Below are positions 46,882 to 55,915 of a DNA stretch of 64,000 nucleotides, piece by piece. The stretch comes from Holdemania massiliensis AP2. Lineage in GTDB: Bacteria > Bacillota_I > Bacilli_A > Erysipelotrichales > Erysipelotrichaceae. The stretch spans positions 1-64,000 of the forward strand of contig NZ_HE998569.1 of the NCBI RefSeq assembly GCF_000327285.1. The letters run 5' to 3'. The notes beneath the pieces are model-generated. The model had not been told where the DNA came from. It searched no databases and worked only from the letters and a program-made list of their open reading frames with translations. The translations under genes were made by a program, and so were the position numbers. How positions within the stretch are numbered: position 1 is the stretch's first letter; every line of letters begins with the position of its first letter.

Positions 46882-47666
46882 ATTTGATTGCGGTGGATGA
46901 TGAACCTTTCGTATTAAAAGCTCTGGAAGAAGCCCTGAAAGAAGCTGTACCTCAGGGAACGCTGCATTGTTTTACTGCTCCCAGCAAAGCTTTAGCCTAT
47001 ATCCGCAGCACCTCGGTTGACGCAGCCTTTCTGGATATTGAGCTGGGCAGCATGAACGGACTTGTTTTGGCAAAAATGATAAAAGATATCTGTCCGGAAG
47101 CCCATATCATATTTGTAACCAGTCATGAACAATATGCTTTGGGCGCTATTCAGATGCATGCTACCGGATATTTGATGAAACCTGTTATGGCGGAGGATCT
47201 GCGCCGGGAACTGACGTTTATTTACGGCGATGTCTTACCGCGCCGTAAGATAAGGGTGCAGACATTCGGCGGTTTTGATATCTTTGTGGATGAAAATCTG
47301 GTTTTATTCAAACGATCCAAATCAAAAGAACTGCTTGCTTATTTGATCGACCGGCGCGGGATCAGCGTGACAGCGGCGGAAGCCTGTGCGGTATTGTGGG
47401 GAGATGCTTCCATTGACTCACGCAAGAAAGGGTATTTCCGGATTGTGGTGAAAGGCTTGCGGGAAGCGCTGCAGGCGGCTGGAATTGAAGACATTCTGCT
47501 TCGCTCCTGGAACAGCCTTGCGATTATTCCAAATAAGCTGGACTGCGACAGCTATCATTTTCTAGAGGGTGATCCCCAGTTTGTTAACAGCTACCGTCAT
47601 GATTATTTATGCTGTTATGAATGGGCTGAGTTCAGCTTGGGGCCTGTTTTATACAAAAATGATTGA
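46878..47666 (+). CDS. Response regulator with winged-helix (SARP-like) output
   Basis: The 262-residue protein has a receiver domain (1-115; acidic pocket VDDEP, phospho-acceptor in FLDIEL, conserved K in LMKPV) and an OmpR/SARP-type winged helix (about 125-215: VQTFGGFDIFVDENLVLFKR, SKSKELLAYLIDRRG) with a short tail. Regulators of this output type usually bind tandem direct repeats with 11-base spacing. A perfect 11-base tandem repeat lies 40 bases after this gene (47706-47727), suggesting it controls the next transcript or forms a local loop. Confidence 0.88.
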   Translation: MNLIAVDDEPFVLKALEEALKEAVPQGTLHCFTAPSKALAYIRSTSVDAAFLDIELGSMNGLVLAKMIKDICPEAHIIFVTSHEQYALGAIQMHATGYLMKPVMAEDLRRELTFIYGDVLPRRKIRVQTFGGFDIFVDENLVLFKRSKSKELLAYLIDRRGISVTAAEACAVLWGDASIDSRKKGYFRIVVKGLREALQAAGIEDILLRSWNSLAIIPNKLDCDSYHFLEGDPQFVNSYRHDYLCCYEWAEFSLGPVLYKND

Positions 47667-47690
47667 GAACTTCCAAGGGGAGTTCTTTTT
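47666..47690 (+). terminator. Terminator of the two-component operon
   Basis: The arms AGAACT (47666-47671) and AGTTCT (47681-47686) are extended by CC/GG pairs and followed by TTTT. Confidence 0.75.
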
Positions 47691-47705
47691 CATTGGAAGC
47701 TGTCT

Positions 47706-47746
47706 TTTGTAACGGGTTTGTAACGGGCATTGTGCTAAGATAAAAA
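47706..47746 (+). promoter_or_regulatory. Tandem 11-bp direct repeat overlapping a promoter
   Basis: TTTGTAACGGG is present twice head to tail (47706-47716 and 47717-47727). TTGTAA of the second copy (47718-47723) can be a -35 box with TAAAAA (47741-47746) 17 bases on. The pattern fits an activator site for the winged-helix regulator encoded just upstream. Confidence 0.6.
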
Positions 47747-47764
47747 ACAAAGGTGGTGAGATCA

Positions 47765-47944
47765 ATGCCGATTTTAATCACGGGCAGACGAAAAGAGTTC
47801 CCAGACAAACAAAACATGGGGATGGAACGACTTAATCTAAAGGCTGTACTGACCTCAATCTGCCTTTCCGAACATTTCAGGTTTGATGAAACAGGGACTG
47901 TGTGTTTGTTTTTTTGTCCCGTAAAAACACATCGGCGGTTATAA
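47765..47944 (+). CDS. Possible small protein downstream of the tandem repeat
   Basis: A 59-codon frame starts at ATG 47765 behind GGTGGTGAG and follows the repeat-containing promoter. The product (MPILITGRRKEFPDKQ..., ending in a Cys- and Phe-rich stretch) matches nothing known and has no signal peptide. A second frame of 67 codons (47954-48157) follows without a ribosome site. Coding status of both is doubtful; the transcript could equally be a regulatory RNA. Confidence 0.3.
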   Translation: MPILITGRRKEFPDKQNMGMERLNLKAVLTSICLSEHFRFDETGTVCLFFCPVKTHRRL

Positions 47945-48461
47945 AAGAATCGGATGGATCAGAATCATCAAGCGTCACAATCACTCACTGAAAGTGATGC
48001 TCAAGAATCTAGGACACCCGTGGGTTCCATTCTCTTTATGAATCGGAAGGAGCTGAAATTTTCAGTTCAATCAGCTTCGTTTCATGAATTAGAAAGCCTG
48101 AATTTGCATTTTAACGCCAATTTCTTGAAAAAGATCCGGGACTTCGTTATATTTTAATCAAGTTATAATCAACGTGAGCTTTGGCTATATAAAAAAATCT
48201 TTGCCTAACAAGGTTAGCTGTATGTTAGATGAAAACAACGATGTGCCAAATTGCGCTTGAAGGATGAGGCTGATCTTTAAAAATTACTGTTTCTGAGATA
48301 TTCTTTCAAAAAAATCAATCGCGAACGGACGGAATAAGGATTAAACTAATAAAGGTTGATTTCTGATGCAATCGCAGAGGATAGATTGAGTCTCTGTCTA
48401 AAATGATTTGAGAAGCAAGTCAGAACAGGGGGCATGTCCTTGCTTGAACAAACTGTCAATT
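47945..48461. other. Intergenic stretch before the envelope operon
   Basis: No firmly supported gene. The frame 47954-48157 is open but lacks start signals. The operon promoter should lie in or just after this segment, but no strong box pair was found. Confidence 0.35.
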
Positions 48462-48588
48462 AAAGCTTACTTTTTGTGACAGCCTGGATGGATCATATTT
48501 CTTGCCGAATCAGAACAAAAAAGACGGATGAATTCCGCCGCTCTTAAGATAAAACTGAAATTTTTAATTAACGCAAAAAGTAAGCTTT
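48462..48588. repeat. Perfect 15-base inverted repeat in the envelope-operon leader
   Basis: AAAGCTTACTTTTTG (48462-48476) is the exact reverse complement of CAAAAAGTAAGCTTT (48574-48588), with 97 bases between. The right copy is 25 bases before the first operon start. It may close an RNA domain, be a paired protein site, or be the ends of a tiny inserted element. Confidence 0.7.
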
Positions 48589-48613
48589 TCAAGACAGAAG
48601 GAAGGGGGAGGCT

Positions 48614-49498
48614 ATGAGGAAGCGAAAATGGGGATTGGCGGTGTTTGCCATTCTGGGAATAAGCATGGCGGCGGTTCAGTTATTGAAACCGAAACCCAAG
48701 AATATTGAATCACCTTTACATCGCAAAGGCATGTTTGAATGGAAGGAAGAACGGATTGAGCAGCCTGAAATTGCCGGCGAGATCATTGATCAATTTCAAA
48801 TCACGGACTGGTATCAGGAACTGGGTCTTCCGATAGAACATAAAAAGACAGCCCAATTCGTAAAGCAGCTGCACGGGCAAAATGTGAAAGTCTATGCGTT
48901 GGTCGGGGAAACGGACTGGGGTTATGAGTCCGAGGGCCAATCGTTGATTCAATATTTGGAAGAACTGGTTCAATATAACAAAAAGAGAATGCCGGCAGAA
49001 CGCTTTGATGGCGTGATGGTTGACGTCGAGCCGTATACTCGTTCACGCTGGAAAAAAGATCCGGAAGAAAATATGAAGCTTTATGTTTCCGGAATGATCG
49101 CGGCCTATCGTTTTGCGCAGGAGCATGATTTGATCTTCATTGCGTGTATTCCCCGTCATTATGACGATCAGGGCTTGACGCAGCAGCTGGAAACTTTAAT
49201 TCGGGATGGCTGCGATGAGGTTGCCGTTATGGATTATGACTGCGGAGCGGAAGCTGAAAAAATCGAAACTGAAGCTCAACTGGCCGCGAAGTATGATAAA
49301 GCTCTGCACTGTATTCTGGAATTTCAGGAAGTCGGAAAACATGGCCTGACCGAAGATAAGACATACCGAAATAAAGGCCTTGCAGCTGCAGAAGCGGCTT
49401 GGGAAAAAGTGGATCAAGCCTTTCCGGAAATGCGGATTGTTCATGATTATCATTGGTCGATGCCGCTGATGGAAATGATGAAGGAGGACAGCGAATGA
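48614..49498 (+). CDS. Membrane-anchored TIM-barrel glycosidase-like protein
   Basis: The 294-residue product has an N-terminal signal-anchor (LAVFAILGISMAAVQLL) and a barrel-like domain with FDGVMVDVEPYTRSRWK, an Asp-x-Glu pair at a strand end as in GH18-like and related hydrolases, and EVAVMDYDCGAEAEKI. It likely acts outside the cell on a glycan, but I cannot name the family. GGAAGGGGGAGG precedes the ATG. It is the first gene of the eight-gene operon and overlaps the next by four bases. Confidence 0.7.
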   Translation: MRKRKWGLAVFAILGISMAAVQLLKPKPKNIESPLHRKGMFEWKEERIEQPEIAGEIIDQFQITDWYQELGLPIEHKKTAQFVKQLHGQNVKVYALVGETDWGYESEGQSLIQYLEELVQYNKKRMPAERFDGVMVDVEPYTRSRWKKDPEENMKLYVSGMIAAYRFAQEHDLIFIACIPRHYDDQGLTQQLETLIRDGCDEVAVMDYDCGAEAEKIETEAQLAAKYDKALHCILEFQEVGKHGLTEDKTYRNKGLAAAEAAWEKVDQAFPEMRIVHDYHWSMPLMEMMKEDSE

Positions 49499-50205
49499 AT
49501 GAAGTGCTCAGACAGGAGCGAAAATTTTTGATATCTTTGAGCCAGCGGACGCGTTTCGAGGGTCAGCTGGACGCTCTTCTTCATCAGGATCAGCATAATA
49601 CTGATCTTCTGCAAGGGGGGTATCGGGTGCGGTCCTTGTATTTTGATACGTTGAATGATCGGGATTTCTACGCCAAGATAGACGGCGTTGAACAACGGCG
49701 GAAGCTGCGTCTGCGGATCTATCATCCTGAGGATGAAACGGCCTTTTTGGAAATGAAGCAAAAACAGGGAGCCAACCAGCTGAAGCGCTCCTTGCCGGTG
49801 AGCCGCGAGGATGCAGAACAGTTGATTCAGGGAAATTATAAGCCGCTCTTGCATTATCGTGAAGATTTTGCGGCTGAATGCTATGCGATTCTGAATCGTG
49901 AGCATTACCGTCCGAAGACGGTGGTTGAATATCGGCGCAAAGCCTATGTGCTGCCGGAAAACAGCATCCGAATTACGTTGGACAGTGATATTCAGGCGAA
50001 TGAATTCCGCTATGATATTTTTGATCCGCAGTTGGCGCTGGCGCCGGCGCTGGATCCGTGGAAAACGATTCTTGAAGTAAAATATAATCATTTTCTGCTT
50101 ACGTATGTCCGGGATATTATCCGCAGCTGCAACCAAAGTGAATTGTCAGTCAGCAAATATTGTATGGCGCGCCGAATCGGGCTGCGATATACCGAATTTT
50201 ATTAA
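49495..50205 (+). CDS. VTC-domain polyphosphate polymerase-like protein
   Basis: The 236-residue cytosolic protein is a VTC/TTM tunnel-fold domain: QERKFLIS, GYRVRSLYFDT, RRKLRLRIYH, AFLEMKQKQ and ILEVKYN supply the basic residues and metal-binding glutamates of the tunnel. The eukaryotic relative VTC4 makes polyphosphate from ATP. In bacteria such genes often sit beside DUF4956 and CotH genes, as here. The start at 49495 (ATGA overlap) follows AAGGAGG. Whether it makes polyphosphate or another phosphoryl polymer is open. Confidence 0.88.
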   Translation: MNEVLRQERKFLISLSQRTRFEGQLDALLHQDQHNTDLLQGGYRVRSLYFDTLNDRDFYAKIDGVEQRRKLRLRIYHPEDETAFLEMKQKQGANQLKRSLPVSREDAEQLIQGNYKPLLHYREDFAAECYAILNREHYRPKTVVEYRRKAYVLPENSIRITLDSDIQANEFRYDIFDPQLALAPALDPWKTILEVKYNHFLLTYVRDIIRSCNQSELSVSKYCMARRIGLRYTEFY

Positions 50206-50220
50206 AAGGGGGAATTTTGG

Positions 50221-50898
50221 ATGAGTTCTTATTTATCGAATTTAATGCAGCAAATTGAAGCGCTGAACGCGGGTCAGATTCTGGCTCAGATTTTCATTGC
50301 CATGGTATTGGGCTTCGTCATTTATCTTTCGTATTATCTGGCGCATGCCGGTACGGTTTACAGCCGGAAGTTTAATGTCAGTCTGGTTGTTTTAACACTG
50401 CTGACAACCATCGTTATGACCGCTATCGGCAATAACGTCGCCTTATCGTTAGGTATGGTCGGCGCGTTGTCCATCGTGCGTTTTCGGACAGCGATTAAAG
50501 ATTCGCGGGATACAGTTTACATCTTCTGGGCCATTGTTACCGGTCTCTCGTGCGGTGTTGGAGATTACATGACGGCCGGTCTGGGCGCCGCCGGAGTCTT
50601 TCTGGTGCTTTTGCTTCTGGGCCGGATTAAAAATGAAAACCGGATGCTGCTGATCGTGCGCGGCGCCCGCAGTACAGAAGAACGGATCATGTCGGTGATT
50701 ACGCATTATTTTGAAGGCCGGCTGGATTTGCGGGTGAAAAATACGACCCGCGATACGATTGAGCTGATCTACGAAATCCCGCGGAAAACTTATGAAAAAA
50801 ATTTACAGAAGATGTCGGGGATTGATGAAGAATTATATCAGATTGAACATGTCCAGTATGTGAATATCGTCGCTCAGGACGATGATATCAGCAGCTAA
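50221..50898 (+). CDS. DUF4956 membrane protein
   Basis: The 225-residue protein has four membrane helices in its first 140 residues (AQIFIAMVLGFVIYLSYYLA onwards), the motif GMVGALSIVRFRTAIKDSRD typical of DUF4956, and a soluble C-terminal domain of about 85 residues. Function is unknown; the fixed neighbourhood with VTC and CotH suggests it helps the VTC product reach or cross the membrane. It is 15 bases after the VTC gene and 12 before cotH. Confidence 0.88.
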   Translation: MSSYLSNLMQQIEALNAGQILAQIFIAMVLGFVIYLSYYLAHAGTVYSRKFNVSLVVLTLLTTIVMTAIGNNVALSLGMVGALSIVRFRTAIKDSRDTVYIFWAIVTGLSCGVGDYMTAGLGAAGVFLVLLLLGRIKNENRMLLIVRGARSTEERIMSVITHYFEGRLDLRVKNTTRDTIELIYEIPRKTYEKNLQKMSGIDEELYQIEHVQYVNIVAQDDDISS

Positions 50899-50910
50899 TG
50901 GAGGCAGATC

Positions 50911-52458
50911 ATGCGTAAACGGACAGCAGCGTGGCTGACTCTGGCAGCCGCGGTTGTAGTCAGTACGGCAGCTCAGCTGACTTTTGGAAAAATCCAGACG
51001 CGGGTTCATCAGCACCGGGAAGCAAGTCTGGCTTACGATCCGGAAACAGCACTGGACTGTGTTCAGGAAACGGAAACTTCAAAATATCAATATGACGAGA
51101 ACGCCGTGGATATTGAAAAGCTGAGTGCCCATCTGCCGCTGGTTGTCATTGAAACGGATGAAGAAATACCAGGTGTTCCTTATTATACAGATGATCAGTC
51201 CCATCGTCAGATGACGCTGACTTCCGCCGGAGAAGAATTTCTGATCGGCAACATGAAAATCATCAATCAGGATGACAAGCTGAATTCACCGCAGGATACG
51301 CCGTCCTTAAAGACCCAGATTCGGATCCGTGTGCGGGGTAATACTTCACGCTGGTTTGACAAGCAATCCTTTGCGATTAAAACGATTCATCATAATGGCG
51401 AGAATAAAAAGGTTTCCATCATGGGGATGGAAGCCAATCATGACTGGGCGCTGCACGGTCCTTTTCTTGATAAAACCCTGATGCGGAATTATGTAGCGAT
51501 GAATTTGGCGGGCGAGCTGATGGACTATGCTCCTGACGTGCGGTTTTGCGAAGTAATTGTCAATCAAGAATATCGCGGTGTGTATGTGATGATGGAAACG
51601 GTCAGCTGCGGCAAGGGCCGGATAGAAATTGAAGAACCGAATAAAACCCGGAATGTTACCGGCTATCTTGTCGAACTGGACAATGACACGCAGCCGGACC
51701 CGCTGACGCAGATGAACAATTTTACAAAATACACGCAGATACTGCGGAAAGACGCTCTCTTTGATATTCGCTATCCGCGCAAGGAATCGCTGACAGCACC
51801 GCTGAAGGATTATATAGAACGGGATCTCAGCCGGTTTGAAAAGGCCCTGTATTCTTTTGATTATGATACGCAGCGCTATGGATTTACGAATTTCATCGAT
51901 GTCGATGAGTTTGTCGATTACTTTATTTTGATGGAGGTCTTTGTGCAGCATGATACCGGCAATCTGTCGACGTTCTTTTACAAAGACGTCAATGGAAAAT
52001 TCAAGCCTGTTGTCTGGGATTTCAATAACAGTCTGGGCAATGTTTCCGACAGCTCTGATGATGACTATCGAATCCGGCAATTTGTTTCAGTGCAGGCTCC
52101 CTGGTTTACCATGCTGATTAAGGATGAAGGATTCATCAATCAGGTGATTCATCGGTATCGTGAGCTGCGTCAGGGAATTTTGAGCGATACGCAGGTCAGC
52201 GACTACATTCAGTCGGTTGTCGATTATCTGGGGCCGGCTGTCGATCGGAATTTTGCCGTCTGGGGATACAGCTTTGATCCGGAAAATCTGGATAAACGCA
52301 ACAAGCTGTCACCGGAAGAAAAAAATCCCCGTTCCTATGAAGAAGCAGTGCGGCAGTTCCATGATGCTTATCTGGAGCGTCTGGCCTGGCTTGACGAAAA
52401 TATTGACGTGCTGAAGCAATATTGTCATGAATCCGCTGTTAAAAAGTACAATCATTAA
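50911..52458 (+). CDS. CotH-type kinase, membrane-anchored and extracellular
   Basis: The 515-residue protein has a signal-anchor (AAWLTLAAAVVVSTAAQL), and a CotH kinase domain from about 90: IRIRVRGNTSRWFDKQSFAI, LHGPFLDKTLMRNYVA, VYVMMETVSCGKGRIEI and VVWDFNNSLGN, the last carrying the metal-binding Asp. CotH proteins are atypical protein kinases that in spores phosphorylate coat proteins. Here it faces outward and is bound to an envelope operon, so it may phosphorylate a surface protein or glycan. Start signal GGAGG is good. Confidence 0.88.
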   Translation: MRKRTAAWLTLAAAVVVSTAAQLTFGKIQTRVHQHREASLAYDPETALDCVQETETSKYQYDENAVDIEKLSAHLPLVVIETDEEIPGVPYYTDDQSHRQMTLTSAGEEFLIGNMKIINQDDKLNSPQDTPSLKTQIRIRVRGNTSRWFDKQSFAIKTIHHNGENKKVSIMGMEANHDWALHGPFLDKTLMRNYVAMNLAGELMDYAPDVRFCEVIVNQEYRGVYVMMETVSCGKGRIEIEEPNKTRNVTGYLVELDNDTQPDPLTQMNNFTKYTQILRKDALFDIRYPRKESLTAPLKDYIERDLSRFEKALYSFDYDTQRYGFTNFIDVDEFVDYFILMEVFVQHDTGNLSTFFYKDVNGKFKPVVWDFNNSLGNVSDSSDDDYRIRQFVSVQAPWFTMLIKDEGFINQVIHRYRELRQGILSDTQVSDYIQSVVDYLGPAVDRNFAVWGYSFDPENLDKRNKLSPEEKNPRSYEEAVRQFHDAYLERLAWLDENIDVLKQYCHESAVKKYNH

Positions 52459-52479
52459 GCCGGAAGGAGGAGGGAACTC

Positions 52480-54660
52480 ATGAAAAAATTTATTATCGTC
52501 TGTACGGCTGTCGTGATGTTCGCTGCCGGCTGGCTGTTTTTGGCTTCCCGCATCGGCATGAACTTTCAGTGGGAAAGTCTGCAGAAAACATCGGTGGAAA
52601 CGTTTACGGCCGTAGACGGCAAAACGATCCTGGTGGATCAGGGGCAGGGGATGGAGCCGTTTGAGATTCGCGGCGTGAATCTCGGCAGCGGTATTCCAGG
52701 CCATTTCGCGACGGATTATGCGATTGATAAGGAAACCTATCTGCAGTGGTTTGATCAAATTCAGGCCATGGGGGCAAACTGCATCCGTGTTTATACCTTG
52801 CTTCAGGATGACTTCTACAATGCGTTTTGGGAATACAACAAAGATCGTGAACAACCTCTATATTTGATTCATGGCCTATGGGTGAATGATTATACGCTGT
52901 TTTCCCATCGGGATGCTTATGACCCCGACTTTATGAATACGATGATTCAGGACAGCCGGACGCTGGTAGACATCATTCATGGGAATAAACGCTTTTCCTT
53001 AGGCGAAGGTTTGGGCAGCGGTTCGTACAATCACGATATATCGCCTTGGGTTTTAGGTTATATCCTGGGTGTGGAGTGGGAAGATACCACCGTAGCCTAT
53101 ACTGATCATATGCAGGATCACAAAAAACAATATCATGGAAAGTACATGACCACCACGGAAGAGGCTTCGCCGTTTGAGGCGATGCTGGCGCAGGTTGGGG
53201 ATAAAATTATAGAATATGAAACTCAGACGTATAAATCACAGCGGCTGATCTCCTTTGCCAACTGGCCGACCACCGATCCGCTGGAATGGGATTCGCTGGT
53301 GGAATATTATTTCCGCAAATTTGAGCAGGTGAATGTTGAGCATATCCAGACGACAGAACGATTTCTGTCCGGACAATTTGCATCATACCATGTTTATCCC
53401 TATTACCCGGATTATTATGGTTTTATGGATGTCATGGGAATCGAAGTTGAAAACAAGCGGCAGTTTACAAACAGCGAAGGGGTCTTCAATTCTTACAGAG
53501 CTTATCTGACCACCTTGAATCAATATCATACGATGCCCGTGGTGATTGCGGAATTCGGAGTGCCGACGTCCCGCGGCCGGGCGCAGAGCGACCGCAATAC
53601 GAACCGGGCTCAGGGCGGGATGTCAGAAGCAGATCAGGCCGACGCGCTAAAGACCTGTTATGAAGATATCATGGCGGCCGAGTGTGCGGGATCGATTGTT
53701 TTTACATGGCAGGACGAATGGTTTAAACGGACATGGAACACGATGGCCTACACCGACCTGAATAAAACTCCCTACTGGAGTGATTATCAGACCAATGAAC
53801 AATTCTTCGGTCTGCTGACTTTTGATCCGGGCAAGGAAAAAAGTGTTTGCTATGTCGATGGGGATGTTAATGAATGGACGGAAGCGGATCAAGTGCAGCA
53901 GACGGCAACCCCGTTTGGACAGCTGTCGCTCAGCTATCGGTATGATGAAAAGTTTTTCTATCTCTATATCAATAAAGAAAATTATAATCCTGAGGTTGAC
54001 AAGCTCTGGATTCCAATCGATACGACGCCGAAAACAGGCAGTACCCGCTGTGACGGGATTGCCCGGTCGTTTGAGCGGTCGGCGGATTTCGTGTTGATTT
54101 TAGACGGAACCGAGAATAGCAGGCTGATCGTGCAGAAACGCTATGAAGCACTGCGGGCGATGTATTCGCATCGGGTTTATTTTGAAGACGCCTATTTGAA
54201 TGAACCGGCAAAGGACACTTCCGAATTTGTCGATATTCGGCTCATGCTTCAGATTCCGGATGATCCGCATGAGGAGCTGGCCAATACCAAAACGGATATC
54301 GCTCAGACGTATGATACCGGACATCTTCGCTATGGCAATGCCAATCCGGACAGTCCGGATTTCGATTCCTTGGCCGACTTTATGATTGACGGGGATCACA
54401 TTGAAATCCGACTGCCGTGGTCGCTGCTGAACTTTCTGAATCCTTCAGAGATGATGATACATGATGATTATTATGAACATTATGGAATTGAAGGTTTAAA
54501 AATTGATGAGATTTATGCCGGAGTCGGATTGGCCGCTGACGGCACAACGCCGATTCCCATGACCGCGATGCCGCTGCAGGGCTGGGGCCGTTATCCTACT
54601 TCACATCCGCGTCTGAAGCAGGGGTATTACGCCCTGCAGGATATCTGGGCGGGAAAGTGA
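52480..54660 (+). CDS. Secreted glycoside-hydrolase-like protein (GH2/GH5-type barrel)
   Basis: The 726-residue protein has a signal-anchor, then a TIM-barrel domain (about 50-450) with EIRGVNLGSGIPGHFATDY, MGANCIRVYTLLQD and VIAEFGVPTSRGRAQS, where the Glu of AEFG is the expected nucleophile. A C-terminal beta-sandwich-like region (about 460-720) follows, containing VDGDVNEWTEADQ. It resembles glucanosyltransferase or exo-hydrolase barrels and may trim or transfer chains of the polymer made by the GT2 in the same operon. GGAAGGAGG precedes the ATG. Confidence 0.78.
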   Translation: MKKFIIVCTAVVMFAAGWLFLASRIGMNFQWESLQKTSVETFTAVDGKTILVDQGQGMEPFEIRGVNLGSGIPGHFATDYAIDKETYLQWFDQIQAMGANCIRVYTLLQDDFYNAFWEYNKDREQPLYLIHGLWVNDYTLFSHRDAYDPDFMNTMIQDSRTLVDIIHGNKRFSLGEGLGSGSYNHDISPWVLGYILGVEWEDTTVAYTDHMQDHKKQYHGKYMTTTEEASPFEAMLAQVGDKIIEYETQTYKSQRLISFANWPTTDPLEWDSLVEYYFRKFEQVNVEHIQTTERFLSGQFASYHVYPYYPDYYGFMDVMGIEVENKRQFTNSEGVFNSYRAYLTTLNQYHTMPVVIAEFGVPTSRGRAQSDRNTNRAQGGMSEADQADALKTCYEDIMAAECAGSIVFTWQDEWFKRTWNTMAYTDLNKTPYWSDYQTNEQFFGLLTFDPGKEKSVCYVDGDVNEWTEADQVQQTATPFGQLSLSYRYDEKFFYLYINKENYNPEVDKLWIPIDTTPKTGSTRCDGIARSFERSADFVLILDGTENSRLIVQKRYEALRAMYSHRVYFEDAYLNEPAKDTSEFVDIRLMLQIPDDPHEELANTKTDIAQTYDTGHLRYGNANPDSPDFDSLADFMIDGDHIEIRLPWSLLNFLNPSEMMIHDDYYEHYGIEGLKIDEIYAGVGLAADGTTPIPMTAMPLQGWGRYPTSHPRLKQGYYALQDIWAGK

Positions 54661-54670
54661 GGCGGTACGG

Positions 54671-55915
54671 ATGATCATTCGAATCGATTATTTGATTTAT
54701 GTCTATATGACGCTGTGTCTGTGCATGCTGGGCTACAATCTGTTTTATCTGGGAAAAAACAAATGGATGCAGAAACGGACGGAGAAGCAGATCCAGGATC
54801 AGACGCGCCGATTAAAGACTTTTCTGTTATTTCCTGAACGTTCTTCCGCCAAGGCGGATGATGAAATTAAGAAAAAGCTGACGCATACGCACCAGCTGGT
54901 CGTGCTGGAAGGCACCCTTGAAGCGCTCAATCAGAATCCGCTGACCACAAAACAGCTGCAGGAATGGCTGCCGACGCTGAAGCCGGCATTTATAAAACTG
55001 ATTGATGTTTATATGAAAAAAAGCGTAATGGAACGTTCGTATTTTGCTTATCTTGTCATGCGTTTTGGATTATGCGGCGAGGGTGCGAATGATCCGCTGT
55101 CCACGGCGATGATTCAGCTGACCGCCTTGTCTTCGATCTATTGCCGGGAGAACGCCTTGATGGCTTTGTATGCCCATGGCAGTGTTGATCATATCGTCAA
55201 AGCTTATCGTTTAATGGCCCGACATGAAATTGAACACAGCCGCAAGCTGGTGAGCGACGGACTGTTGGAATTTCATGGAGATCGACAACAGCTTGCCCAT
55301 GCTTTATGGGAGAACTGGATGGAGTTTACACCGCATTATCAAGTGGCCTTCATTGATTTTATCCGCATGATTTCCGGCAACTTCCGGGAAGTGCTTATGC
55401 CGCTTCTGACCCAGCCGGAAACGGATCGGGAAGTCAAGTTTGCCGTGATGCGGTATTTTCGCAAGTACCCTTACGCCCCGGCCGGGGTAATTCTTCGCCA
55501 GACCGTCAGCGATTGGGAAAAACAGGATTGGGAATATGCGGCTATCGCCGCCGCTTCTCTGGAGAGCTACCCGGGGAAAGATACGCTGAAAGTTCTGCTG
55601 ATCGGAGTCCAAAGTGATAACTGGTATGTGCGGGACAATGCTTCAGATTCCTTGCTTCAGCTGGCCGAACCTCAGGTTATTTTGGAAATTATTCATCAGC
55701 TGAAGGATTCTTATGGACGCCAGATGCTTCGCTATAAGGCTGTGAGTTCCGGAATTTTACGGGCGCGGGACAATGCGGAAGAATTGGAAGTCGCCGTTGG
55801 GAATAAGCCTGACCGGCTGGGAATGAAAGCGCAGGATGAGATTGCGGATTCGTTCATTTTCTCAGATTCATCCGCGGAAGAACTGCCGCCGCTGCAGAAA
55901 TGGGGGGCTGAGTGA
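54671..55915 (+). CDS. HEAT-repeat membrane protein
   Basis: The 414-residue product has one N-terminal transmembrane helix (YLIYVYMTLCLCMLGYNLFY) and a long helical solenoid of HEAT-like pairs (about 100-380, for example DREVKFAVMRYFRKYPYAPA and NWYVRDNASDSLLQLAEPQV). Such a scaffold would bind partners at the cytosolic face. Its stop overlaps the GT2 start (ATGA at 55912), so it is probably a partner or regulator of the synthase. Confidence 0.78.
   Translation: MIIRIDYLIYVYMTLCLCMLGYNLFYLGKNKWMQKRTEKQIQDQTRRLKTFLLFPERSSAKADDEIKKKLTHTHQLVVLEGTLEALNQNPLTTKQLQEWLPTLKPAFIKLIDVYMKKSVMERSYFAYLVMRFGLCGEGANDPLSTAMIQLTALSSIYCRENALMALYAHGSVDHIVKAYRLMARHEIEHSRKLVSDGLLEFHGDRQQLAHALWENWMEFTPHYQVAFIDFIRMISGNFREVLMPLLTQPETDREVKFAVMRYFRKYPYAPAGVILRQTVSDWEKQDWEYAAIAAASLESYPGKDTLKVLLIGVQSDNWYVRDNASDSLLQLAEPQVILEIIHQLKDSYGRQMLRYKAVSSGILRARDNAEELEVAVGNKPDRLGMKAQDEIADSFIFSDSSAEELPPLQKWGAE

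Noticed and set aside
47954..48157. A 67-codon plus-strand frame
   Set aside because: No ribosome site and no recognisable protein pattern; not listed as a gene.
48158..48613. c-di-GMP riboswitch before the envelope operon
   Set aside because: I looked for the class I and class II cores and did not find them.
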